DNA of 64,000 nucleotides from CAVXJN01 sp963762165. Its GTDB lineage: Bacteria; Pseudomonadota; Gammaproteobacteria; JASBUN01. The notes under the pieces are model-generated. The model was given only the letters and a program-made list of their open reading frames with translations. It did no database searches and was not told where the DNA came from. Every line of letters starts with the position of its first letter. Positions within the stretch are counted from its first letter, which is position 1. Location of the stretch: positions 1,488,001 through 1,552,000 of the forward strand of contig CAVXJN010000003.1 in assembly GCA_963762165.1 (NCBI GenBank), in the 5' to 3' direction. Below are positions 19,253 through 30,924 of this stretch, piece after piece. The position numbers and the translations under genes were made by a program.

Positions 19253-19910
19253 ATGAGGATCATACTTCTCGGCGGTCCAGGCGCCGGCAAGGGGACGCAG
19301 GCGAAGTACATTACCGAGCGCTACTCGATTCCCCAGATTTCCACCGGCGACATGTTGCGCGCCGCCGTGAAAGCCGGCACACCATTAGGGCAGGAAGCGA
19401 AGAAAATCATGGACGCTGGTGGCTTGGTGTCCGACGAAATCATCCTTGGATTGGTCAAGGACCGGATCCAGCAGCCCGATTGCAAGAACGGCTTCCTGTT
19501 CGACGGCTTTCCGCGCACGATTCCGCAGGCGGAGTCACTGAAAAGCCAAGGTGTAGACATCGACGCAGTGGTGGAAATAGACGTCGACGACAGTGAAATC
19601 ATCAAACGCATGAGCGGGCGGCGCGTCCATCTGGCATCAGGCCGGACCTACCACGTGGTGTTCAATCCGCCGAAAACGGAAGGCAAGGACGACGTCACGG
19701 GCGAGGATCTGATACAGCGTGACGACGACCAGGAGGAAACCGTCCGCAAACGCTTGGACGTTTATCATGAACAGACCGAGCCGCTGGTGCAGTTTTACTC
19801 CAGCTGGGCGGAGAGCGGCGAGGGCGAATGCGCCCAAATACGTCAAAGTCGCCGGCGTCGGTTCGGTAGAAGAAATTCGCGATCGGATATTCGCGGCCTT
19901 GGATTCATAG
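19253..19910 (+). CDS. adk: Adenylate kinase, frameshifted near the 3' end
   Basis: Converts AMP + ATP to 2 ADP. The P-loop GGPGAGKGTQ, the AMP-binding STGDMLRAAV, FLFDGFPRT and the LID region are intact. At about 19820 one extra base shifts the frame; the expected ending (NAPKYVKVAGVGSVEEIRDR) continues in the next frame to a TAG at 19908-19910. Corrected length is about 218 residues, normal for the long-LID form. This essential gene being broken by a single base argues for a sequencing error. Confidence 0.95.
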
Positions 19911-19984
19911 CTGGCACGCGGCGTAAGCCGCGCAATTCTCGGCCGCGTCGAAACGCCAGCACCACGGTACAATAAAAATAGCTG

Positions 19985-21464
19985 ATGACCGACTGGCATG
20001 ACACTCGATCCGCGGGGGAATGCGCGGCGCTGGCTCGGTGGCGGAATTTCCGTTCCGCCGCGCCGTCGTGGCGTGCTGAACCCAAAGCGCCGAAACCGAC
20101 CCGGCGAGCGGGGTGGCGCCGCAATCCGGCGACGACCTCGGTGATAGGGCCCACAACCCGGCCCCTGATCGCGGCGACGATCTGGGTTCGGGGTCCCTGA
20201 CAATCCGCAAGCTGGGCCAGATCCTGGATCTGGTGCGCGATGTTCCCGGCGGCTCGGCGGTCTACCGGGACGCTGCCGATTGTTGGATGACCTGCAACAG
20301 TCCTGCATCCGCGATCGAGCGTCATTATTCGGAACTGCTGGATCTTTTGTTGCGGCATCAATCTCAGGTTCAAGGCCGGACGCGATAGCGCGCAGCGAAT
20401 TCGAAGTTGTTGCGCCGACACTTGCGGCCGCCGATCATGGCCGCCGACGCCGCGGAGTTGAAACGACGACTTGAGTCATTGCTCGATCGGCAGCCTGAAG
20501 CAGGCGCCGATTGATGCGTCGATACACCTTTGCCGGCGCGGACGAATGTCGAACGGCCACGCATCCCGGTCCCGACTCCGGCGCCGATGTCGGACCGGGC
20601 AGGACGCACCAGCCCGCGGCACAGGCGCTCGACTCCGACGACTTCCAGCAGCTGCCGCGGCGCGGCGCGAAGCGAAGATTGACGGTCTGCAGGAATCCCT
20701 GGGGCGGGAAATCCGGGAAACGTTGGCGCAGAACGAAGAATTTGGGGTGATACTTGACTTGGCGCTGTCCGAACTGCAACGTGCCCGGGAAATCGGTGAT
20801 GCCCAACAAGTGCGCGAGCGCTTGCTCGAACAAGTCGAAACGATCTGCATAGCGGCCACTTCTCGCTGGCCCAGAAACTCGATAGCGCCGACCGCTACCT
20901 CAACATGCTCACGCTCGACAGTCGGCATTTGAACGAAGAACTGCATCGCGTGCGCGAACTGAGCTTGACGGATGAGTTGACCTCTCTGCCGAACCGGCGC
21001 GCTTTCATGACGCGGGTCGAAGAGGAGGTGGCGCGGGTCGAACGCTATGGTATGCCGCTGTCGCTGGCCATCATCGATCTGGACAGCTTCAAGCGCGTCA
21101 ACGACGAGTACGGTCACGCGGCCGGCGACGAAGTGCTGCGTTGCTACGCGACGCAGATTTTCTCGGTGTTTCGCAATCACGATCTCGTCGCCCGTTATGG
21201 GGCGAGGAATTTGCAGTACTGCTGCCGAATACCGATCACAGGGGGGCTGCTGCGGCTTTGCGCAAAGCCCGTGAGTCCGCGTCGCGCTTGCGGTGTCGCG
21301 GCGCAGAAACCGCTTTTCCAGTGCCGTCGTTTTCCGCAGGAGTCGCGACGCTGCAGCGCGGCGAAACTCCGCAACGGTTGATCGACCGCGCCGATCAGGC
21401 TCTATATCGTGCCAAACGCAGTGGCCGCGACCGGGTCGAGTTCGCCAGTGTCGCTAAGTCCTGA
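19985..21464 (+). CDS. Diguanylate cyclase (GGDEF), frameshifted; N-terminus uncertain
   Basis: The C-terminal GGDEF domain is clear: LTDELTSLPNRRAF, IIDLDSFKRVNDEYGHAAGD, and at about 21200 ARYG(G)EEFAVLLPNT, where one missing base in a G run breaks the frame. RNHD five residues before the active site is an RxxD inhibitory I-site. The C-terminus IDRADQALYRAKRSGRDRV is typical. Upstream (20200-20930) helical, coiled-coil-like sequence (EAKIDGLQESLGREIRETL) is spread over all three frames. A TACAAT at 19968-19973 could be its -10 element. The sensory input is unknown. Confidence 0.75.
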
Positions 21465-21654
21465 TCATGATTGCCGTATTGGCCTCACCTGACAGCGCCT
21501 GCCAGCCTGCGTTAGACTAGGCTTCTACACTTCAACATCGACTCGGCCGCCGGGCCAGACGCGAATTGCATTGACGCAGCTCGCGGTCACAGGACCGGCG
21601 GCCGCAGTGCATTTGCAAGACCTTACTTCTTTACCAGCTAGCGGGGACGGCGCG

Positions 21655-22047
21655 ATGGCTACGGTAGAACTGACGAAAGACAACTTCGATCAGATCGTCG
21701 GCGAAAACAATTTCGTGATTGTGGATTACTGGGCGTCCTGGTGCGGGCCGTGCCAGAACTTCGCGCCCATCTACGAAGAAGCCTCGGAGAAGCACGAAGA
21801 TATCGTATTCGCGAAGGTCGATACCGAGGAACAGCAGGAACTGGCTGCGCATTTCCAGATCCGCTCCATACCGACGTTGATGATCTTCCGCGATCAGATT
21901 GTGATTTTTTCCCAGCCGGGCATGCTGCCGGCGAGCGCCTTTGACGAGTTGATCGGCAAAGCGCGGGAACTGGACATGGATGAAGTCCGCAAGCAGGTCG
22001 CCGAAAACAGCAGCAAAGCGCGGGCGGATGATCTCGCGGCGGCCTAG
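21655..22047 (+). CDS. Thioredoxin-family protein
   Basis: The 130-residue protein has the thioredoxin fold with WASWCGPC active site and the cis-Pro segment RSIPTLMIF. A C-terminal helical tail of about 20 residues (DMDEVRKQVAENSSK) goes beyond the usual 108-residue TrxA, so it is probably a second thioredoxin rather than the main one. The start at 21655 gives the standard N-terminus. It converges with moeA, the two stops overlapping by 4 bp. Confidence 0.88.
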   Translation: MATVELTKDNFDQIVGENNFVIVDYWASWCGPCQNFAPIYEEASEKHEDIVFAKVDTEEQQELAAHFQIRSIPTLMIFRDQIVIFSQPGMLPASAFDELIGKARELDMDEVRKQVAENSSKARADDLAAA

Positions 22048-23312
22048 ATCAAGCCGGCGAACGGTTGCACGTCGACCATCTCGCCAGCGGCCGTGCCCTT
22101 CTGAATCCGCCGGCAGTATGATGAAGCAATTGGCGCGGTTCATCGAGGTGAGCACGTGTGAGTCCTGCATGCCGGTACTGACTACCGTCCATTCGCCGCT
22201 TTCATCGAGTTGAGAATTCCCCGCTGGTATTCGAGGCGCCCGCCGACTTTCTTCAGGGCGGCCGCGCAGCGCACTCGTACCACCAATGGCGGTTCGAGCG
22301 CCGCGCCCGAAATTCGCTGCAAGGCAGGCAGTACGAACTGGTAGAAGGTGGCCATCACCGAAACCGGATTGCCCGGGAGCCCGAAGAAATAAGCAGCTTC
22401 CGATGCGACCAACCGCGAGCGGCTTGCCTGGTTTCATGGCCAGGCGCCAAAGGTCGACCCTGCCGAGTTCCTCCAGGGTCTGTTTCACGAAATCCGCTTC
22501 ACCCACGGATACGCCTCCCGAAGTGATGACGACATCGGCAATTTGCGCGGCTTCGCGAAATGCATTGCGTACGTCCTCGCGCCGGTCGCGGATAACGCCC
22601 ATGTCCAGCGGCAACAACGCCCGCGCGGAGCAACATCCCGTATAGCGTGTAGCGATTGCTGTCGTAGATGTCGCCGATGCCCAGCGACTCACCGACGCCG
22701 CGCAATTCGTCGCCGGTGGAGAAGAACGCTACCCGCACCTGGCGCTGGACGGTGACTTCCGCCTTGCCCAGGGAGGCGAGCAGTCCCAGTGCCGCCGGGG
22801 TGATCCGAGTGCCGCGCGCGGATAACCATATCGCCCCGGCCGATGTCGTCGCCGGCGCGGCGCACGTTCTCCCCGACTGCGGGTACTCGTTCGAATGCAA
22901 ATGCGGCCGTTGCGCTTGCGAGTATGCTCTTGCATGACGACAGCTGTCGCAATGCTGGCGGTAGTACTGCGCCGGTCGTGATGCGTACGCATTGACCAGG
23001 TCCGGAGAGCCCGGCATAGGGTGAACCCGCCAATGACGCGCCGACCAACTCGAGTTCGACGTTTTCGCGGCCATCCAATGCCGCTGCGCACAGCGCATAG
23101 CCGTCCATCGCCGAGTTGTCCGCAGGCGGTACATCCAATGGCGAGCGAATCTCTTCGGCCAGAACCCGGCCCAGGGCATCGCGCAGGGCGACATGTTCGG
23201 TGCCTGGAAGGGGCTGCATCAGTTCCGCGATCCGCTGTTTGGCTTCGTCGACGGTCAGCAGGTCCGGCGCCGCGCCGCAGGAATCGAAGTCCTCGCGATG
23301 CTCGCTACTCAT
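22044..23312 (-). CDS. moeA: Molybdopterin molybdenumtransferase MoeA, frameshifted
   Basis: MoeA inserts molybdate into adenylylated molybdopterin. The N-terminal part is clean (LTVDEAKQRIAELMQPLPG, PPADNSAMDGYAL, VRITTGAVLP). Frame changes occur near 22690-22960 and again near 22400-22500 and 22200; conserved pieces include VITSGGVSVGEADFVK, FFGLPGNPVSVMATF and the end DVQPFAGLI before TAG at 22044-22046. It is the last gene of a leftward mob/moe run, 27 bp after mobB. Confidence 0.9.
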
Positions 23313-23339
23313 CCGCGCCGGTCCGTTCGTTGTTCGGGA

Positions 23340-23861
23340 TCATGCGAGGAAGCGCTTTTGAATGAAATCGGCAATCTGTGCCGGTTCGTTGATGTCCAAA
23401 ACCGGCAATGACGTCTCGTGGAACTTGCAACTCGTCGCAGGCGACCGCGATGATGGATGGATCGTTCGGAAACAGAAACGGTTTGCGCAAACGGGCGCGA
23501 TGCAGCTCGATCTTGGGAAAGGCGAATTGTTTGAATCCTTCTACCAAGACCAGATCCAGATGCGCGTGATCGAGACGTTCCAAGAGTTCCGCGAGCTGCG
23601 GTTCCGACGTTGCGTCGCAACTCCGAAACCAATGCCCAACGTCGGTTGGAAGCGATCAAGGTTTGGCTGGCGCCGGCCTTCCTGAGTTCATAGCTGTCTT
23701 TGCCGGGCTTGTCGATGTCGAATTCATGGTGCGCGTGCTTGACCACGGCCAAGCGGATGGCACGTTCGCGCAGTATAGGAATGACGCGGGTCAGCAAGCG
23801 TGGTTTTTCCCGTGCCGCTGAAAGCCGCAAATCCCAGTGTGGGTGTCTGAAACTCAGTCAT
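23340..23861 (-). CDS. mobB: Molybdopterin-guanine dinucleotide biosynthesis adapter MobB, frameshifted
   Basis: Starts MTEFQTPTLGFAAFSGTGKTT with a P-loop near residues 14-21, continues in a shifted frame with LLTRVIPILRERAIRLAVVKHAHHEFD-type sequence (HHEFDIDKPGKDSYELRKAG) and then LDLVLVEGFKQFAFPKIELHR, all typical of MobB. The final frame ends ADFIQKRFLA at 23340. Two or three indels (about 23800 and 23620-23680) break it. MobB is a GTP-binding partner of MobA. Confidence 0.88.
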
Positions 23862-24463
23862 GTCGGGCACCAGCTTGGCTTTGTCGCTATCGTGGTTGCC
23901 GACTGGATCGAGACTGGCGAACATGTCAGGACAATCGCTGAAATCCACCTCCAGTGCATGCTGTTCGCGCAGGAACCAACGCGCTCGTCGTTCGCCGCGG
24001 TCGAGAAACGCTTGCAGGGGCTGTAACAGCGTACGGGCAAACAGCGCGAACACCGGTTGATCGCGGATGCCATCATGGGCGACGGCCGCCAGTGCCGCAC
24101 CGTCGCGGGCCGCATTCAACATACGCGCGGCATAGTCGGGCACTGACCCAGGCCGCGTCACAAGGGATGGTGAGCAGGTATTCGCTTTTCGCTTGTTGCA
24201 TGGCTGCCAGCACGCCCGCCAAGTGGTCCCGTTGCGCCGCTGCGGGTATCGCGGATTACGGGGCAACCATAGGACTGATATCGATCCGGGTTGCGGTTTG
24301 CGCTGATCATGATCTGCGACACTTGGGGTTTCACCGCCGCCAGAGCGTGCTCCATCGCCGGCCGGCCGCGGAAATGCACCAGCCCTTTATCGACGCCGTT
24401 TATAGGGTCTTGCCCGCCAGCGAGAATCACGGCGGTAATGTCAGAGGGAGCATTCATCGGCAT
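23862..24463 (-). CDS. mobA: Molybdenum cofactor guanylyltransferase MobA, frameshifted
   Basis: Attaches GMP to molybdopterin. The N-terminus ITAVILAGG and VDKGLVHFRGRP are recognisable, though the usual RMGG residues between them read QDPING, which may be sequence error. A frame change near 24170-24200 leads to TIPCD-like and PVFALFARTLLQPLQAFLDRGERRARWFL, then VDFSDCPDMFASLD, the typical end region. The last frame has no stop before the mobB ATG; an ATGA overlap in another frame offers a stop at the mobB start. Either a mobAB fusion or another indel explains this. Confidence 0.85.
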
Positions 24464-24521
24464 GTTTGGGCAATAGCTTCCGACTGGTTATTTTAACACA
24501 GCCTCAGTCTTGCCCCGGCGC

Positions 24522-27331
24522 TCAATGGCCGGACAAGTCGGGCTCGTGACAGTGGGCCAGAATGTCCTGGCGGCTGGCTTCTCGCAGCGCAACTGCTGCT
24601 TTCCAGTCGGCGGCTTCGGGGCGAATCGGCGCCAGGAACTGTACTTCGATATCGCCTCGCCGGGGAAACCAGTCTGAGCCGCGCAACACAGTGCGCGTGC
24701 CGCGCAACGCAACCGGCAATACGGGCAGTCCAGCTTGCGCGGCGGCGACGAAGGCCCCCATGCGGAATGCAGCCAAGCCGGGCGCGCGGGTGAATGTGCC
24801 TTCCGGAAAGAACACCAGCGCTTGACCGGCCTTGGCTGCCCGCGCCAGGCGCCGCATGTCACTGGCGCCGCGCCGCGGATCGAAGCGCTCCACGAACATG
24901 GTGTCGATTCGTTGCAGAAACTTGCGCAAAACCCAGTTCCGAGCCAGTTCGCGTTTGGCGACGAAGCCATAGCCGGCCGGCAACAATGCTATCAGAATCA
25001 TGGCATCGAGGTAGCTCGCATGGTTGGCAACCACGATACAGGGGGAAGTTTCTTCAACGTGTTCGCGTCCCTGTATCTGCACGCCGATACCAGCCAGCGC
25101 CAGGGCGCTGCGTACGCATCCGCGCAGTACGACCCGGTGCAGGTGCCCGCCGGGAAGCAGCATGATACCGAGCCACGCGAGCACGCCGAAAACGCCGAAC
25201 AGCGTCCATGCATAAGCCGCATATAAACTGGCGCGCAGGTTTCGCGCGACGCGCCCGACCCATGGCAGTATCGTGCCGCCGGCCATCTGCATGAACTGCA
25301 TCCACATCGGCGGCTGTTGGCCAAGTCGGTGTTTTTCATAGAGGCTGCGACACGCGGCGCGGCGGATCTTGCCACTGGATGTTTTGAGTACGGTCCGCGG
25401 TGGCGCAAGGACAATGTCGTCGGGCATCGTCTGCACCAAGTCCATGGCCAGTTGCTCGATCTGTCCGCGCAAGTGATCGCGTCTCACCGGCCGCTTTTCG
25501 CGGGTCTCTGCCAACACAACCAGGCGTTCGCCCTGATGTGGGTCGTGGCTGCCAAATACGGCCACGCCACCGCGACGGATACCGGGCAGCGCACCGACCG
25601 CCAATTCCAGATCGTAGGGATAAAGATTGCGGCCAGCGCGGATGATCAGGTCTTTCAGCCGGCCGGTGACGAACAATTCGCCTCGCTCCAGAAAACCCAG
25701 GTCGCCGCTATCGAGCCAATCACCATGTCGCAAGGCGGCGGTTGCGCCTGGATTATCGTGGTAGCCGCTTGTGGCGGAGGGACCTCGGAACTGTATTCTT
25801 CCGACTCGACGTTCGCCGATCTCGCGATCGCCGTCGTCGACGATGCGCACTTCGTGTCCGGGCAGTGGCATGCCGCAACCCACGACTTCAAGCGCGTCAC
25901 GGTCCGACTCGGAAGCCGGTTCGACCCGGCCGCTGGCATGCAGCGGCTTTGCTTGGGCACGTTCGATGCGGGGCGCGCGCCCCAGCGGAGGAAAAGTCAG
26001 TCCCACGGAAGATTCCGCAAGACCGTATACAGGACCCATCGCCGTGGGTTGGAAACCATAGGCTGCGAAGCGCTCGCTGAACGCGCGTAACGTTCGCGCG
26101 TTTACGGGTTCGGCGCCGTTGCAGGTGAACCGCCAACTGCTCAGGTCGAGGCCTTCGATGTCCTGGCTCGCGATCTTGTTCACACAAAGCTCATAAGCGA
26201 AATTGGGCGCGGCCGACAAGGTGCCGCGATAACGGTGAATGGCCCAAAGCCAGCGCTGCGGGCGGGCGATGAACGCCAACGGTGACATCACCACCAGGGG
26301 AATGCCCAAATACAGACTGCCCAACCAGGCGCCGATCAATCCCATGTCGTGATAAAGCGGCAGCCAACTGACGAATACGTCGTGTTCGTCGACCGCAAGC
26401 GCTCGGCCCATGGCGCGGATGTTGGCCAGTAGGTTGGCGTGACTGAGTTCGACACCTTTAGGTTGGCCAGTACTGCCCGAGGTGTATTGCAGCAAGCGCC
26501 AGGTCTTCTGCTCGAGGCGCTGGCAGTGCGCTGGTCGCGTCGGTGTTCTGTAGACTGTCCCGGCGTAAGGATCGCCCCGAGTGTCGGTACCCGGCCGCGC
26601 AACAGCCAGCTTGCTGCATGCGTTTCCTGCGGCGCGATCAGCACACGCGCACCAGCATTGGCAAGTATCGCCGCTTGACGTTGCAAATGTTCTTGGATCT
26701 GCGATGCGCGCGCCGGCGGATAGATCGGTACGGCTACGCCACCGGCCAGCAATACGCCGCAAAAGCAGACAAAGAAGTCCTCTCCTGTCGGCAGCATCAA
26801 GGCAACACTTTGTCCGGGTTCGACGCCGTGACTGCGCAGCGCCGTAGCGATGACCTGGGCTCGGTGCAAAAGTTCGCCGTAGGTCAGAGACTGGGAGGCG
26901 TCAGGATCGTCGTTATAGAAATGAATATGGATTCTTTGCGCCTGCTGCCGTCCGTGCCATTCCACTGCTGCAATCAGCGTCGTCGCATCGGCGGGTACGC
27001 CCGCGCTCGCGGTTGCCGCCGGCAAAGCGCGCCGAACCCCGGGACGCAGGAGCCGATGCGCCTGCCTTGGAAAGCAGTTGTTCGAGATCGGCGACGGTTT
27101 CCGCGGCAAATACATCCGATTCATCCAGGTGACGTCGAAGCTGCGCTCCATGCGCTCCAGCAATTGGACGCGGGCGAGGCTGTCTATGCCGGCGTCCCGT
27201 TCCAGTGCGCTGGCGCCGGTAACGCTTACCGGTGTGCGATCGGGATTAAGCTCTCGTGTCAGTTCGGTGACCAGATCGACCAATGACTGCGTGCGTTGAG
27301 ACGGAGATTCAGTGCGCGGCTTTAATGACAT
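24522..27331 (-). CDS. Acyl carrier - fatty acyl-AMP ligase - 1-acylglycerol-phosphate-type acyltransferase fusion, frameshifted
   Basis: Three domains can be read. Residues about 1-85 are an acyl carrier domain with the phosphopantetheine site GIDSLARVQL (a frameshift near 27130 garbles its end). Next is an adenylate-forming ligase: LTYGELLHRAQVIATALRS, then after a frameshift between 26450 and 26600 the motif YTSGSTGQPKGVELSH, GLAESSVGLTFPPLG and SGDLGFLERGELFVTGR. The C-terminal 220 residues are a PlsC-type acyltransferase with two membrane segments, NHASYLD (HxxxxD) and FPEGTFTR. The likely job is activating a fatty acid, holding it and transferring it to a lipid acceptor. It heads the leftward run into mobA. 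Confidence 0.82.
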
Positions 27332-27467
27332 GGAGACAACTAAAACGCTGGCGGTTCGCCGATGATAGTCGCTAAAGTATCCACTTCCTACCGCACTGTG
27401 CCTGGCTAGGCTTTCACGCTATGCTTGAGGCGTGATCACGCGACATTGTCCGGCCCCGAGGTGCACC

Positions 27468-28859
27468 ATGAATCGCCCTTTTGCCTACGGCTTGCTGCTG
27501 CTGGTCGGCATGCTGCTGTTGCAGGTGCCGCGGGCCGCCGAACAAACCGAATCGGCCGCGGGCGCGCCCACGGCGTTCTTGCTGGCCATCGATGGCCCGA
27601 TCGGGCCGGCGATCAGCGACTATGTACGCCGGGGACTGCAACACGCGCGGGAGCATGGGGCACGGGCAGTATCCTGCAGATGGACACGCCGGGAGGCCTG
27701 GATACCTCGATGAGGCAGATCATTCGCGCCATTATCGAGTCTCCCGTACCGGTGTTGGGCTATGTCGCCCCGGGGGGTGCCCGCGCCGCCAGTGCAGGTA
27801 CGTACATTCTCTATGCGTCGCACGTCGCTGCCATGGCGCCCGGCACCAATGTCGGCGCGGCTACACCGGTTCAACTCATGGGTGGCGGCAAGGTCGCCGG
27901 AGCCGCAATCCGGCAAAGGCGACGAGTCCGAAAAGAAGCCCGGGTCCGCAACCGAAGGCGGCGATGCGATGGCCCATAAAATGGTGAACGATGCAGTAGC
28001 CTACATCCGCAGCCTGGCGGAAATGCGCGGCCGGAATGCCGATTGGGCCGAACATGCGGTGCGCCAAGCGGAAAGCCTTTCTGCCAAAGCGGCCGCGGAG
28101 CAACACGTGATCGACTTCATCGCCGTCGACATCGACGATCTACTGGCGCAAGCGGATGGCCGTATCGTGAACGTCGCCGGTCATGATCTCAAGCTGGCAA
28201 CCAAGGGTCTCCAAGTGCAACGCCAGCAACCGGACTGGCGCAGTCGTCTGCTGGCCGTGATCACCAATCCCAATGTCGCCTACGTGCTGATGCTGGTCGG
28301 CATCTATGGCTTGTTTTTCGAGTTTGCCAACCCTGGTTTCGTACTCCCCGGCGTCGCCGGCGCCATCGCGCTGGTACTGGCGTTGTACGCGTTGCATGTA
28401 TTGCCGGTGAACTATGCGGGCCTGGCGTTGATGATACTCGGCATCGCATTCATGGTCGGTGAAGCATTCGTGCCGAGTTTCGGCGCGCTGGGCATCGGCG
28501 GCGTGATTGCATTCGTGTTCGGCTCGATCATCCTCATGGATACCGACTCGGAGCTTTACACCATATCGCGACCACTGATTTTCGCCGTTGCGCTGGTGAG
28601 CGCGGCCGTGTTTATTGGCCTTGCCACCTTGGTGACGCGATCGTTGCGCCGGCCGGTAGTCAGCGGTAGGGAGGCGTTGGTCGGCGGTACGGCGATTGTG
28701 ACGGAGGATTTCATCGGCAGCGGGCATGTGCGCGCCCAGGGTGAAATGTGGCAGGCACGTTCCACGGCGCCTTTGGCGCGCGGACAGAAGGTGCGGATCA
28801 CGGCATTGGACGGGCTGATTTTACTCGTCGAACCAATGGGAGAAGGAGATCTGATATGA
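27468..28859 (+). CDS. NfeD family membrane serine protease (ClpP-like), frameshifted
   Basis: A signal peptide (residues 1-24) precedes a ClpP-class protease domain: LQMDTPGGLDTSMRQII, YVAPGGARAASAGTYIL with the likely nucleophile Ser, and HKMVNDAVAYIRSLAE. Four membrane segments follow (about 28280-28620) and a C-terminal OB-fold NfeD domain (GTAIVTEDFIGSGHVRAQGE). Frame changes near 27660 and 27900-27940. It is translationally coupled to the slipin gene by an ATGA overlap at 28856-28859, the usual NfeD-stomatin pairing. Confidence 0.88.
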
Positions 28860-29624
28860 CGGCGTATACAATATATGTGGCGTTGGCGGTGATCGTGGTT
28901 TTGATCGCCGCTTCTCTGCGTATTCTGCGCGAATACGAGCGCGGAGTAGTGTTCATGCTGGGGCGCTTCTGGAAAGTGAAGGGACCCGGAATGATTCTGG
29001 TGATTCCGGTCGTGCAGCAGATCGTGCGGGTGGATCTGCGGGTGATCGTCATGGATGTGCCCAGCCAGGACGTGATCTCGCAGGACAACGTTTCGGTGAA
29101 AGTGAATGCGGTGGTCTATTTCCGAGTCATCGATCCACAGAAAGCGATCATCAACGTCGAGAACTATTACGTCGCCACCAGTCAATTGGCGCAGACCACT
29201 TTGCGTTCGGTGCTGGGCAAGCATGAACTGGACGAGATGTTGGCGGAGCGGGACAAATTGAATGCCGACATTCAAGTCGATTCTCGACGAGCAGACCGAC
29301 GCTTGGGGCATCAAGGTCGCAAATGTCGAAATCAAGCACGTCGACCTGGACGAGAGCATGATCCGTGCCATTGCCCGCCAGGCAGAGGCCGAACGCGAGC
29401 GGCGTGCCAAGGTGATTCATGCCGAAGGTGAGCTGCAGGCGTCGGAGAAATTGTTTCAAGCCGCGGAAGTGCTGGCGGGCAATCACAATGCAATCACTTT
29501 GCGTTATCTGCAGACCTTGAGCACAATCGCCGGTGAAAAGAATTCTACGATCGTTTTTCCCTTGCCAATGGAAATCCTGCGGCCCTGGCTGAGTTCGCAG
29601 CGGCCCGATGAAGGTAAGGTCTGA
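28856..29624 (+). CDS. Slipin/stomatin family SPFH protein, one frameshift
   Basis: One N-terminal membrane segment (residues 3-20) is followed by the SPFH domain (REYERGVVFMLGRFWKVKGP, VDLRVIVMDVPSQDVISQDN). A frame change near 29280 joins to ILDEQTDAWGIKVANVEIKH and a charged coiled-coil (RQAEAERERRAKVIHAEGE). SPFH proteins form membrane rings or microdomain scaffolds with NfeD partners. Start ATG 28856 sits after AGAAGGAGAT. Confidence 0.9.
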
Positions 29625-29648
29625 TCGTCCATGGGAGGTCCGACCACG

Positions 29649-30580
29649 ATGCCCCGCCGCCGGCGCGCCGCCGGCAGCGTACCGGCGCAAGACGAGGCAC
29701 TGGTCGAGGGCTTCACCGATGCCTTATGGCTCGAACACGGTTTGAGCGCCAATACCCTCACTGCTTATCGAACGGACCTCTACGGATTTTCGGAGTGGTT
29801 GTCGGCCGCGCCGGATTGTCGTTGCGTCAGGCGCAGCGCGAGCATTTGCTTGGTTATCTGGCGGCGCGCGCAGGGGCAGGGGCCAAAGCGCGCAGCAGTG
29901 CGCGTCTGCTGTCGAGCCTGCGACGTTTCTATCGTTTTCTGGTGCGTGAAGGTGCGATGGACCACGATCCCAGTGCCCGGATCGACGCGCCGAAGCTCGG
30001 GACGGCCATTGCCAAAGTCCCTCACCGAAGCGGAAGTGGAAACACTTGCTGGCGGCGCCGGACCTGGAGACCGCAGAAGGATTGCGCGACCGCGCGATGC
30101 TGGAACTGTTGTATGCATCCGGATTGCGGGTGTCGGAATTGGTCGAGCTTGCGGGTCAGCCAGGTCAACCTTCGCCAGGGCGTGGTGCGTGTGATCGGCA
30201 AGGGCAACAAGGAGCGTCTGGTGCCTTTGGGCGATGAAGCCAGCGCCTGGCTGGAGCGCTTCATGCAGCATGGCCGGGATCAGTTCGCGCCGGCGCGCGG
30301 GCAGCGATTTCCTGTTTCCGACCCGGCGCAGCGAGTCGATGACGCGGCAGACCTTCTGGCATCTCATCAAACGCCATGCCCGCAACGTCGGTATCCGAAG
30401 GCGTTGTCGCCCCATACCTTGCGGCATGCATTCGCCACCCATCTGCTCAATCACGGCGCCGATCTGCGCGTGGTACAGCTGTTGCTCGGCCATAGCGATC
30501 TGTCGACGACCCAGATCTATACCCACGTGGCACGCGAGCGACTCAAAGACTTGCATCTGCGACATCATCCCCGCGGTTGA
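29649..30580 (+). CDS. xerD: Site-specific tyrosine recombinase XerD, frameshifted
   Basis: Resolves chromosome dimers at dif with XerC. The SAM-like N-terminal domain (GLSANTLTAYRTDLYGF) and catalytic domain (LYASGLRVSELVEL, GKGNKERLVPLG, HTLRHAFATHLLNHG, LLGHSDLSTTQIYTHV) are all present, including the R-H-R-H-Y set with Tyr in IYTH. Frame changes near 29800, 30010, 30150, 30300 and 30390 split it. Total length about 310 residues is normal, so these are probably sequencing indels. Confidence 0.9.
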
Positions 30581-30924
30581 ACGGCAACGAAATGAGCAAA
30601 GGTCCGTCCTGGCGGGTGCTGCGCGGTTACTGATAGTCCCAAGCGCGTGTGCAGATTGAGCGCCAGCGTGCGTGCCGGTATGACATCGGCAACCCGGAAG
30701 TTCTCGCTATCCGTTTCTCCGGGCATCGGCCGCACATACGCCCCGCCCCTGGCGTTGAGCAATGTCCCGACTGAGGATGGCGTTGGCGGTGCGCTTGATG
30801 ACGATGCCAATTTCGCCGTTGCCAAGACGTAACTACGGTCCGGCAGGTAGATGCCAAGCTCCTTGATCAGCATGCCGCTGAATTGGGAATCGAATTACTG
30901 CTGGTTGGCATTGAAATAGTGAAT
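30565..30924 (-). pseudogene. Remnant of HD-GYP-like protein C-terminus
   Basis: Read leftward, pieces in different frames give FSGMLIKELGIYLP, then RLGNGEIGIVIKRTANA, then LLNARGGAYVRPM and VADVIPARTLALNLHTRLGL. This succession matches the region after the HD-GYP domain in c-di-GMP phosphodiesterase-like proteins (lysine/glycine-rich ELGIYPPG followed by NGE-G-V). The HD and GYP motifs themselves are absent: upstream lies the stop of cnoX directly. Either a real truncation or a local assembly collapse. The final codons overlap the end of xerD on the other strand. Confidence 0.5.
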
